A stretch of DNA of 5,150 nt from an uncultured euryarchaeote (GTDB lineage Archaea; Thermoplasmatota; Poseidoniia; Poseidoniales; Thalassarchaeaceae). Under the pieces are notes generated by a model. That model was not told where the DNA came from. It did not search any database and saw nothing but the letters and a program-made list of their open reading frames with translations. Each line of letters starts with the position of its first letter. Position 1 is the stretch's first letter. Of the stretch, positions 1-5,150 are shown in pieces. The DNA is taken from the NCBI GenBank assembly GCA_937901365.1, contig CALCEF010000295.1, positions 1 through 5,150 on the forward strand, given 5' to 3'. Position numbers and translations under genes: made by a program.

Positions 1-223
1 GATTTGCAATTTGATTCAGGAAAGACGGGTCGGCTGCGATATCACTCCCTCCAGCAGCATCGGCTGCTTGCATATCTTGTGTTGCCTGGACCGCCTGTGA
101 ACTTACAACACCGAAGTTCCTTCCGCCCATCGCACCGGACTTTGAGGGATCCTGTCTAGCACCGCATTCTGGGCAGAAAAGTGAATCATCTGGAATTTCT
201 TCCGAACACACCTGACAGTCCAT
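1..223 (-). CDS. Zinc-ribbon protein, N-terminal part (runs off left edge)
   Basis: Reading the minus strand from the ATG at 223-221 gives 74 open codons to the window edge, so the gene is C-terminally incomplete here. The protein begins MDCQVCSEEIPDDSLFCPEC, with Cys at 3, 6, 17 and 20. This Cys-X2-Cys-X10-Cys-X2-Cys pattern is that of the short zinc ribbons found at the N-terminus of many archaeal and bacterial proteins. Residues 21-74 are rich in Ala, Gln, Ser, Gly and Asp, with no membrane segment, and look like a flexible linker to whatever lies beyond the edge. A GGTG ribosome-binding core ends 5 nt before the ATG, which supports this start. The gene is divergent from the synthase gene at 338. 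Binding of one Zn ion is inferred from the Cys spacing; the overall function cannot be told because the main domain is not visible. Confidence 0.72.
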   Translation of the reverse strand, partial: MDCQVCSEEIPDDSLFCPECGARQDPSKSGAMGGRNFGVVSSQAVQATQDMQAADAAGGSDIAADPSFLNQIAN

Positions 224-225
224 GG

Positions 226-245
226 TTCCACCCCTATGGGTGGAA
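226..245. repeat. Perfect 8-bp inverted repeat over the zinc-ribbon gene's RBS
   Basis: TTCCACCC (226-233) and GGGTGGAA (238-245) are exact reverse complements around a 4-nt CTAT loop. In minus-strand RNA the second arm contains the GGTG ribosome-binding core and ends two bases before the zinc-ribbon ATG, so a folded hairpin would hide the RBS. In DNA the same palindrome could serve as an operator for a dimeric regulator. The repeat is visible in the sequence; both roles are inferred. Confidence 0.6.
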
Positions 246-324
246 GGGCGACCCTCCCGTTAGAAAAGGTTGCCTAGACCTGAGATGCCCACAGGGTCAA
301 GAACACGTGCCCCGACGAGCCCAC

Positions 325-332
325 AGGAGGGG
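325..332 (+). promoter_or_regulatory. Strong Shine-Dalgarno that fixes a TTG start
   Basis: AGGAGGGG lies just upstream of TTG at 338, with 7 nt between the GGAGG core (326-330) and the start. The reading frame is open upstream only to TGA at 281-283 and offers no ATG or GTG in that stretch, so the RBS decides for the TTG. Confidence 0.75.
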
Positions 333-337
333 CGCAC

Positions 338-1354
338 TTGACCGGATTAATCAATCCCGAAATTGATGCTCTTCTCAAGGACACTTCTCGTTCCTTTTTC
401 TTGACCCTTGAGATGTTACCGAAGAAGATTCGTGGTCAGGTCGGATTGCTCTACCTATTGGCCCGTGTTGCCGATACGATTGCAGACACGAAAACTGGAT
501 CTGCAAAGCACCTGATTGAAACACTGGAAAAATATGATTCGGTCGCCCAAGGAATCTCAAATGAGTTGCCCGAATTGGATTCAGTAGCTGCATTACAGGA
601 ACACGACGGAGAAAGGAGGTTGTTGGGTCACGTCGACAAGGTCATTTCAGCACTCGACAAATACAGTGAAGATGATCAAAAGTTGATTCGTAAATGTCTT
701 GGAATTATCATTGGTGGACAGACTCTAGATCTACAGCGATTCGGGCCGGCAAATGAATCAGGTTCAATCTCTGCACTAAATCATCCAGACGAATTGGATG
801 ATTACGCATATCGAGTTGCAGGTAGTGTAGGTGAATTCTGGACCAGTATCACACTAGCCCATCTCATCAATATGAACTCGGAAAAAGAATCAAGATTTTT
901 TGCATATGGAGTGCGATTTGGAAAGGCCCTTCAAATGATCAATATCTTGAGAGATATCCCCGAAGATTTACGCTTTGGACGTTGCTATATTCCGAGCGAC
1001 TCACTAGAATCTGTAGGTATTTCACCAGCAGATCTTATGGGTGCTGAAAATATGGAAAAATTTCGGCCTCTTTACAACCAATTGTTAGATGTCACCGCGG
1101 GTCATCTCGATGCGGCGGTCGAATATGTTGGGATGTTGCCATACACACAATTTCGACTCCGAGCAGCCTGTATGCTACCCATCCTAATCGCACAAAATAC
1201 TGTAAACATGTTGAGGGAACAAAATGTCTTGGATGCTGAAAATCGGGTGAAGGTGTCGAGGGATGAAATCAACTCCTTGATCCAGAAAACAAAACGTTCC
1301 CTGTTAATCCCTGGCGCTTCACAAAAATTGTTGAAAACAAACCGTGATCCCTGA
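338..1354 (+). CDS. Squalene-synthase-type prenyl synthase (squalene/phytoene synthase family)
   Basis: This 338-residue enzyme probably condenses two prenyl diphosphates, most likely two farnesyl diphosphates, through a cyclopropyl intermediate to squalene or a related product. Visible family marks are DTSRSF (15-20), the first Asp-rich motif DTIAD (46-50) after YLLARVA, YAYRVAGSVG (156-165) and the second Asp-rich motif DIPED (206-210) in QMINILRD. The two Asp motifs hold the Mg-diphosphates; Tyr156 aligns with the Tyr of the YCHYVAG motif in eukaryotic squalene synthase. The N-terminal SRSF and LLARVADTIADT style and the late VKVSRDEI segment resemble single-enzyme bacterial squalene synthases more than CrtB. 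There is no signal peptide and no C-terminal membrane anchor like that of the eukaryotic enzyme. Length is normal for the family. The start is TTG with a strong RBS. A second synthase of the same superfamily follows. Product and NADPH dependence cannot be settled from the sequence; a dehydrosqualene- or presqualene-diphosphate-forming enzyme is an alternative. Confidence 0.88.
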   Translation: MTGLINPEIDALLKDTSRSFFLTLEMLPKKIRGQVGLLYLLARVADTIADTKTGSAKHLIETLEKYDSVAQGISNELPELDSVAALQEHDGERRLLGHVDKVISALDKYSEDDQKLIRKCLGIIIGGQTLDLQRFGPANESGSISALNHPDELDDYAYRVAGSVGEFWTSITLAHLINMNSEKESRFFAYGVRFGKALQMINILRDIPEDLRFGRCYIPSDSLESVGISPADLMGAENMEKFRPLYNQLLDVTAGHLDAAVEYVGMLPYTQFRLRAACMLPILIAQNTVNMLREQNVLDAENRVKVSRDEINSLIQKTKRSLLIPGASQKLLKTNRDP

Positions 1355-1386
1355 AATTCGATGAAAAGAAGAATTTTGGAGCAAAG

Positions 1387-1403
1387 GGTCCCCAAAGGGG
1401 ACC
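1387..1403. repeat. Perfect hairpin between the two synthase genes
   Basis: GGTCCCC (1387-1393) and GGGGACC (1397-1403) are exact reverse complements around an AAA loop, 32 bp after the first synthase stops. A short T run (TTTT, 1412-1415) follows 8 nt later, too far away and too short for a convincing intrinsic terminator. The hairpin might be a weak terminator, an mRNA processing or stability element, or an operator for the second synthase. The structure is seen; the function is inferred. Confidence 0.55.
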
Positions 1404-1462
1404 AAGTGGACTTTTGAGGGGTGGGTTCAATAAGGCACGAGCCTACCCTACGACTGGCGCGT

Positions 1463-2731
1463 ATGTCCGACACCGTGAATCGTAATTCTTCGGAATTCCT
1501 AGATGAGTTCATTCTCATCGAGGATGAACCTGTCCGAAAGGGTGAGGAAGGTACCGAGGTCAATCCGCGTTTGGAACAACTCCGTGCAGCTGTTGTTCTA
1601 ACTCGAGAAGCGGTTCGAGCAGCCAGCATTACAGCGCTCGAATTGGCTACAGAATCAGCCCACTTCATGGGTGTAGTGAGCAGGGGTGGCGAATTGGTCA
1701 ATCCCTTCAAACACATTGAAGCACCGGTCTGGGAAGAAGAAGATGTTCCACAAGAAATGCTGGACGCAGCCTATGCATACTGTGAGGAATTGACCCGTCG
1801 TGAAGCGGGCAACTTTTACCACTCGTTCAAGTATTTGCCCGAAGAACAGCGAAGGGCAATCTGTGCCTACTATGCATTCTGCCGCCGTGCTGATGACATC
1901 GCCGATGGTGATTATGTCGATACGTTCCCTGGCGCTCTAGGAGCCAATGATCCAGAAGCGATTCAGTATCGTCGAAAGTTGGAGGAACTGGCCGCAGCCA
2001 AACCCGTCATCGAGCGGACTGAATTTGAGGATAAGTTGGCACAGTTGTTTTTCTTCCGCAAGAAACTCTCCACCGCTTACAACTGCATGTCGAGTACGGA
2101 CCCCATTTTCATGGCCCTAAAGCACACGGTCTCAACCTTTGGGGTTCCTCGACAATACATGGACGATTTGATCAGTGGGATGGAGGATGACCTCTACACA
2201 AACCGCTATCAGACGTTTGAAGAATTGTATTCTTACTGTTACAGAGTTGCATCAACCGTCGGACTGGTATGCATTGAAATCTATGGGGTTGAGTCGACGG
2301 CTGCAGAGCGTGAATTTGCAGAGGCTTGGGGCATCGCCATGCAGTTAACCAACATCTTGAGAGACGTTCAGGAAGATGCAGAAAGAGATCGAATCTATCT
2401 TCCACTAGAGGATTTGGAACGCTACGGAATTACTGAAGCAGACGTAATGTCTGGACGGAAATTGCTGGAACACCCGGGTTGGAAACCGTTTGTCAAGGAA
2501 TATTGTGCCCGGGTTAGAGCCTACAGAGACAAGGGCTTCAAACTATTACCAGAAATCCCGAAACAAAGCCGCTACAGCCCAGCCGCAATGATGGCATTCT
2601 ACAGCAGCATCCTACGCCGAATCGAAAGAACTGGCGGCGATGTTTTCACAGAGCGAGTGAAATTGAGTAAGGCAGAGAAGTTGACCTTGGCCGCGAGTCT
2701 ATACTTGCGACATCGCTTCTTCTCTTTCTGA
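1463..2731 (+). CDS. Phytoene/squalene synthase, CrtB/HpnD type, with N-terminal extension
   Basis: This gene encodes a head-to-head prenyl synthase, 422 residues from ATG 1463. From about residue 104 it matches the family: NFYHSFKYLP (117-126), first Asp-rich motif DDIAD (144-148), GMEDDL (239-244), YCYRVASTVGLV (from 258), QLTNILRD and the second Asp-rich motif DVQED (301-305), then RDRIYLP. These are closer to CrtB phytoene synthase and HpnD presqualene-diphosphate synthase than to the preceding gene, so the substrate may be geranylgeranyl or farnesyl diphosphate. Residues 1-100 are additional: an acidic start, then an Ala-rich, probably helical stretch near 33-73 with no true membrane segment. 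Typical CrtB proteins are around 300 residues. The start is uncertain. An in-frame GTG at 1421 would add 14 residues, but it lies 3 nt after an in-frame TGA with the purine-rich run overlapping it. ATG 1463 gives an ordinary N-terminus but has no clear RBS. The gene lies 108 bp after the first synthase and is probably functionally paired with it. Confidence 0.87.
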   Translation: MSDTVNRNSSEFLDEFILIEDEPVRKGEEGTEVNPRLEQLRAAVVLTREAVRAASITALELATESAHFMGVVSRGGELVNPFKHIEAPVWEEEDVPQEMLDAAYAYCEELTRREAGNFYHSFKYLPEEQRRAICAYYAFCRRADDIADGDYVDTFPGALGANDPEAIQYRRKLEELAAAKPVIERTEFEDKLAQLFFFRKKLSTAYNCMSSTDPIFMALKHTVSTFGVPRQYMDDLISGMEDDLYTNRYQTFEELYSYCYRVASTVGLVCIEIYGVESTAAEREFAEAWGIAMQLTNILRDVQEDAERDRIYLPLEDLERYGITEADVMSGRKLLEHPGWKPFVKEYCARVRAYRDKGFKLLPEIPKQSRYSPAAMMAFYSSILRRIERTGGDVFTERVKLSKAEKLTLAASLYLRHRFFSF

Positions 2732-2743
2732 ACTGAGAAAAAC

Positions 2744-2769
2744 GCGGGCTCACCTTTGGTGAGCCACGC
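2744..2769. repeat. Stable hairpin after the second synthase (possible terminator)
   Basis: GGCTCACC (2747-2754) and GGTGAGCC (2758-2765) pair perfectly around a TTT loop. GCG (2744-2746) and CGC (2767-2769) extend the stem to 11 bp with one bulged A at 2766. It lies 12 bp after the synthase stop. No T run follows on the plus strand. On the minus strand the stem is followed after one base by five T (complement of AAAAA, 2738-2742), which is the layout of an intrinsic terminator. It could separate the synthases from RLI or stabilise a 3' end. Confidence 0.6.
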
Positions 2770-2803
2770 AACCGATTAAGAACGACAGCAAGCGCGAGCA
2801 AAC

Positions 2804-2811
2804 AAGGAGGG
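2804..2811 (+). promoter_or_regulatory. Strong Shine-Dalgarno for RLI
   Basis: AAGGAGGG lies 7 nt before ATG 2819 and supports that start, which also gives the expected MRIAV N-terminus of the family. The 87-bp spacer upstream holds the hairpin at 2744-2769; no convincing TATA element is visible in it. Confidence 0.75.
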
Positions 2812-2818
2812 AGATAGA

Positions 2819-4588
2819 ATGCGGATCGCGGTACTCTTGGAAGATCGTTGCAAACCCAACTCTCCCGCCTTCATGTACTTGCAAAAATATGCAGGGCAAT
2901 GTGGGGCCGAGTGTATCCAAGTGGAAGGGACCAAATGCAGAATATTGGAATCGGCGTGCCCACCATGTTTGGTGCGGGCTAAACATTGCCCTGGTGACGC
3001 TGTCAAAATCATCAATCTCCCGCAAGAGCTCGACCATGATTTGACCCATTGCTATGGAGAAAACGGATTCAGACTATTCCGCTTGCCAGCACCTCGTGAA
3101 AGCGAAGTTGTTGGGGTTCTAGGTGCCAATGGTATCGGTAAATCCACTGCCATCAACCTACTCTCTGGAACCTTGCGACCAAATCTAGGCGATTGGTTGA
3201 GTGGAGAACGACCATGGGAAGAAGTGTTGGATACATTCCCACGAGGGGAATTGAGAGATTTCATGTCCCTAGTCGCTGGCGATGGTGTTCGAATTGCGGT
3301 CAAACCACAATACGTAGACAAGATTCCAAGGGCCTTTGATGGGCTCGTCAGTGCTCTGCTCGAAAGAATCGACCAGCGCGGAGTAATCGAACAGGTCAGC
3401 AAGGACCTCTCCATCGACCACCTCTTTGATCGGAAACTTCCCGAACTCTCTGGGGGTGAATTACAGCGTGTTGCAATCGCAGCGACCTTACTGAAAGACG
3501 CAGATGTGTACTTCTTTGATGAGCCATCATCCTATCTGGACATCTATGAAAGAATGCGCATGGTCAAAATCATCCAAGAACTCTCTGAAACAGGAAAGAG
3601 AGTGATTGTAATTGAACACGATCTTGCAATTTTGGATGTCCTGTGCGATCTTGTCCACATCGTATATGGTGAAAGGGCCGCATATGGAATCTTCACCCCC
3701 CCAAGAAATACGAGAACTGCAATCAATGCCTACCTTGATGGGTTCCTAGAACAAGAGAATATTCGGATCAGGGACAGACCCATTCAATTCGTCAGAGGTG
3801 GTGTCAGAGGCGAAGAAATAGGTCAACCCATTCTTGAATGGGGCGATATGGAGAAAACTTTGGGTACTTTTCATCTGAAAACAGAAAGTGGAAAGGTCCA
3901 CAGTTCGGAAGTGGTAGGAATCGTTGGACCCAATGCGACTGGAAAGACAACCATGGTCAAGATGATTGCTGGAGAAATGGAAATCGATGCGGGTTGGTGT
4001 ACAATGGAAGCAAAAGTTTCCTACAAGCCTCAGCATGTCAAACCTGAATTCGCTGGATCTGTGCAACTTTGGTTGGACAGTGAATTGGGCATGAAGTGGC
4101 GGCAAGGAGAATTCCACACCACAGTGATTAGGCCACTTCAGGTTGACAAATTGTTAGAGCAAGATGCTAGGAGATTGTCTGGTGGAGAATTGCAAGCCGT
4201 CAGTATCGCGATTTGTTTGGGCAAGGAAGCTGATTTGTATCTGCTGGATGAACCGAGTGCCCACCTCGATGCTGATGCAAGAATGGAGGCTGCAAAAGCG
4301 ATTCACAAGACGATGGAAATCAATGAAAAATCAGCGATGGTCATCGACCACGACATCTACTTCATCGACATAGTGAGTGACTCCTTACTTGTTTTTGAGG
4401 GAGAAGGTGGTACTGAAGGAAAGGCGGTGGGACCGTTACCTCTTCGTAGCGGAATGAATCGATTTCTTGAGCAAGTTCAAATCACATTCAGACGTGATCA
4501 TGATAGTCATCGACCAAGAATCAACAAGATTGACAGTCGGAAAGATCGCGAACAAAAAGCCAGTGGCGAATATTTCTATGCGGGTTGA
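2819..4588 (+). CDS. rli: Ribosome recycling ATPase RLI/ABCE1 with degenerate Fe-S domain
   Basis: RLI/ABCE1 is a soluble twin-ATPase that splits ribosomal subunits after termination, together with release factor aRF1 or Pelota. The 589 residues match the usual length. The N-terminal domain (1-65) ends in the familiar CPGDAVKIINLP. NBD1 has Walker A GANGIGKST (102-110), Q-loop Gln164 in KPQYVD, signature LSGGELQR (210-217), Walker B with Asp234 and Glu235, and H-loop His267. NBD2 has Walker A GPNATGKTT (370-378), Gln405, signature LSGGELQA (453-460), Asp477 and Glu478, and His511. The C-terminal GMNRFL, ITFRRD, RPR.NK and DREQKA.GEYFY are typical. The oddity is the N-terminal domain: from memory the family has CKPxxCxxxCxxxCP and CxxCxxCxxxCP, but here only Cys11, 47, 50 and 57 occupy those places. 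The others are Pro16, Tyr20, Tyr24 and Arg53, and extra Cys occur at 28, 32 and 40. Both ATPase cores appear intact, so this is a working gene rather than a pseudogene. Identity as RLI is very secure. Confidence 0.96.
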   Translation: MRIAVLLEDRCKPNSPAFMYLQKYAGQCGAECIQVEGTKCRILESACPPCLVRAKHCPGDAVKIINLPQELDHDLTHCYGENGFRLFRLPAPRESEVVGVLGANGIGKSTAINLLSGTLRPNLGDWLSGERPWEEVLDTFPRGELRDFMSLVAGDGVRIAVKPQYVDKIPRAFDGLVSALLERIDQRGVIEQVSKDLSIDHLFDRKLPELSGGELQRVAIAATLLKDADVYFFDEPSSYLDIYERMRMVKIIQELSETGKRVIVIEHDLAILDVLCDLVHIVYGERAAYGIFTPPRNTRTAINAYLDGFLEQENIRIRDRPIQFVRGGVRGEEIGQPILEWGDMEKTLGTFHLKTESGKVHSSEVVGIVGPNATGKTTMVKMIAGEMEIDAGWCTMEAKVSYKPQHVKPEFAGSVQLWLDSELGMKWRQGEFHTTVIRPLQVDKLLEQDARRLSGGELQAVSIAICLGKEADLYLLDEPSAHLDADARMEAAKAIHKTMEINEKSAMVIDHDIYFIDIVSDSLLVFEGEGGTEGKAVGPLPLRSGMNRFLEQVQITFRRDHDSHRPRINKIDSRKDREQKASGEYFYAG

Positions 4589-4593
4589 ATAAA

Positions 4594-5150
4594 ATGCCAG
4601 TCATCCCTCAACCAACAGGTGTTCATGCCCGAAGTCGACGAAGATTGAGCGCATCCTCGTTGGTTACCTGGGAGCGGTGTAAACGAGATTGGTTCTTGAC
4701 GCGGCGACTGGGAATTCGAGTTGCGACACATCCTGAGATGTTGTTGGGACTCATCGTCGAAGAAGCGGTGACCGCGATTTGGATGGAAAGGCCTCATCCC
4801 TCGGAGGGTATGGATGAAGGAGATTCGAAATGGGCGACTGGTCATGGCGGAGAATCAATGGAAATCAATTCTCTGGATTCGCTGAATGATTGGTTGCGAA
4901 CACTGATGCGACCAATCGTAGACAAAATCATCGAAGAATTGGAAGGTGCTTGGTCGAATTGTCCATGGAAAGCAGATGGGCGTTCAGTAGAGGATATCAA
5001 ACGTGAAAAATTGAATGCGATGATCAAGAATGCTATCAAATTGCAAATGAATGAAACTAGGGCCTGCTTAGAGGCGAATGGTGGCCCTCATTTGGAGGCT
5101 TTCCGAAGCGGAGGAGATCCGTTTGGTACACCTGCACCTTGCTGGGATGA
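4594..5150 (+). CDS. Probable PD-(D/E)XK (RecB/Cas4-like) nuclease, N-terminal part (runs off right edge)
   Basis: The ORF opens at ATG 4594, 5 nt after the RLI stop, and stays open for 185 codons to the window edge. After a basic start comes LSASSLVTWERCKRDWFLTR (18-37), followed by LLGLIVEEAV (50-59). This resembles the opening of RecB/AddB/Cas4-type PD-(D/E)XK nucleases: Ser-x-Ser, an aromatic residue, Cys, an Arg/Trp-Phe segment, then Gly-x-x-(His/Glu). Residue 56-57 is Glu where many members have His. The catalytic Asp, Glu/Asp-X-Lys residues would lie beyond the edge, so activity cannot be judged. Cys29 sits where Fe-S-bearing members place their first cluster ligand. Residues 92-165 are helical and charged, with no membrane segment. 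No good RBS precedes the ATG, so translation is probably coupled to RLI. The family call is inference from the N-terminal motif only; the CDS itself is well supported. Confidence 0.62.
   Translation, partial: MPVIPQPTGVHARSRRRLSASSLVTWERCKRDWFLTRRLGIRVATHPEMLLGLIVEEAVTAIWMERPHPSEGMDEGDSKWATGHGGESMEINSLDSLNDWLRTLMRPIVDKIIEELEGAWSNCPWKADGRSVEDIKREKLNAMIKNAIKLQMNETRACLEANGGPHLEAFRSGGDPFGTPAPCWD

Larger units (their letters stand above)
224..337. promoter_or_regulatory. Divergent intergenic region with A/T-rich patch
   Basis: This 114-bp spacer separates divergent start codons and should hold promoters for both genes. It is GC-rich except for TTAGAAAA at 260-267, the only patch resembling an archaeal TATA element, and a weak match. 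A minus-strand start about 25 bp away would fall near the 226-245 palindrome and leave a leader of roughly 15 nt. A plus-strand start would leave about 50 nt. GCCCACAGG occurs twice (287-295 and 319-327). No clear BRE is visible, so the promoter positions are tentative. Confidence 0.3.

Noticed and set aside
224..337. Possible tRNA or small RNA gene in the divergent spacer
   Set aside because: The GC-rich stems (226-245 and a weaker one around 242-258) do not form a cloverleaf and no T-loop or anticodon arm is visible.
181..366. 61-codon plus-strand frame from GTG 181
   Set aside because: It is antisense to the zinc-ribbon N-terminus and overlaps the start of the synthase. The composition is Pro/Arg-rich with no motif and there is no good RBS.
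1387..1415. Intrinsic transcription terminator after the first synthase
   Set aside because: The T run is only four bases and begins 8 nt past the stem, and a probable partner gene follows, so I list only the hairpin.
1102..1716. 204-codon open frame on the minus strand
   Set aside because: It crosses the end of one strongly supported synthase, the hairpin spacer and the start of the next. Its translation is Ser/Arg-rich without any recognisable motif, so it is a shadow frame.
2849..2991. RLI Fe-S domain as a frameshift artefact
   Set aside because: The frame runs without break from MRIAV through CPGDAVKIINLP into Walker A, and the residues around the lost Cys align without gaps, so a simple indel does not explain the missing cysteines.
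2750..3049. 99-codon minus-strand frame over the RLI start
   Set aside because: It lies opposite the RLI Fe-S domain and the hairpin, with no motif and no plausible partner; RLI on the plus strand explains this stretch.
1..5150. CRISPR array, insertion sequence or phage attachment site
   Set aside because: I saw no regularly spaced repeats, transposase-like ORF, terminal inverted repeats or integrase in the window.

Overview
The window most likely comes from an archaeal chromosome. The strongest evidence is a full-length RLI/ABCE1 ATPase gene, a family confined to archaea and eukaryotes. It sits among close-packed, intron-free genes, two of which have strong Shine-Dalgarno sequences. The bacterial-looking prenyl synthases, moderate GC and short spacers would fit a planktonic euryarchaeon such as the Poseidoniales (Marine Group II). 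That assignment is an inference and I cannot confirm it here.

Layout. At 1-223, on the minus strand, is the N-terminal part of a zinc-ribbon protein that runs off the left edge. A 114-bp divergent spacer (224-337) holds a perfect inverted repeat over the zinc-ribbon gene's ribosome binding site, one A/T-rich patch and a 9-bp direct repeat. Four plus-strand genes follow. The first is a squalene-synthase-type enzyme (338-1354, TTG start). The second is a CrtB/HpnD-type phytoene/squalene synthase with an unusual N-terminal extension of about 100 residues (1463-2731, start ambiguous with 1421). The third is RLI/ABCE1 (2819-4588). The fourth is a PD-(D/E)XK/RecB-like nuclease candidate, cut by the right edge (4594-5150).

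How the genes may work together. The two synthases belong to the same superfamily and both keep two Asp-rich motifs. They probably join two prenyl diphosphates head to head (C15+C15 or C20+C20), feeding squalene or carotenoid synthesis. No desaturase or HpnE-like oxidoreductase lies in the window. RLI acts in ribosome recycling and has no obvious link to isoprenoids. The nuclease candidate begins 5 nt after RLI stops, so those two are probably co-transcribed.

Most notable signals. The RLI N-terminal Fe-S domain lacks four of the eight cysteines that normally hold two [4Fe-4S] clusters and has three others at new places, while both ATPase domains look intact. Each of the three spacers longer than 5 bp contains a perfect short inverted repeat, and two of these have homopolymer triloops.
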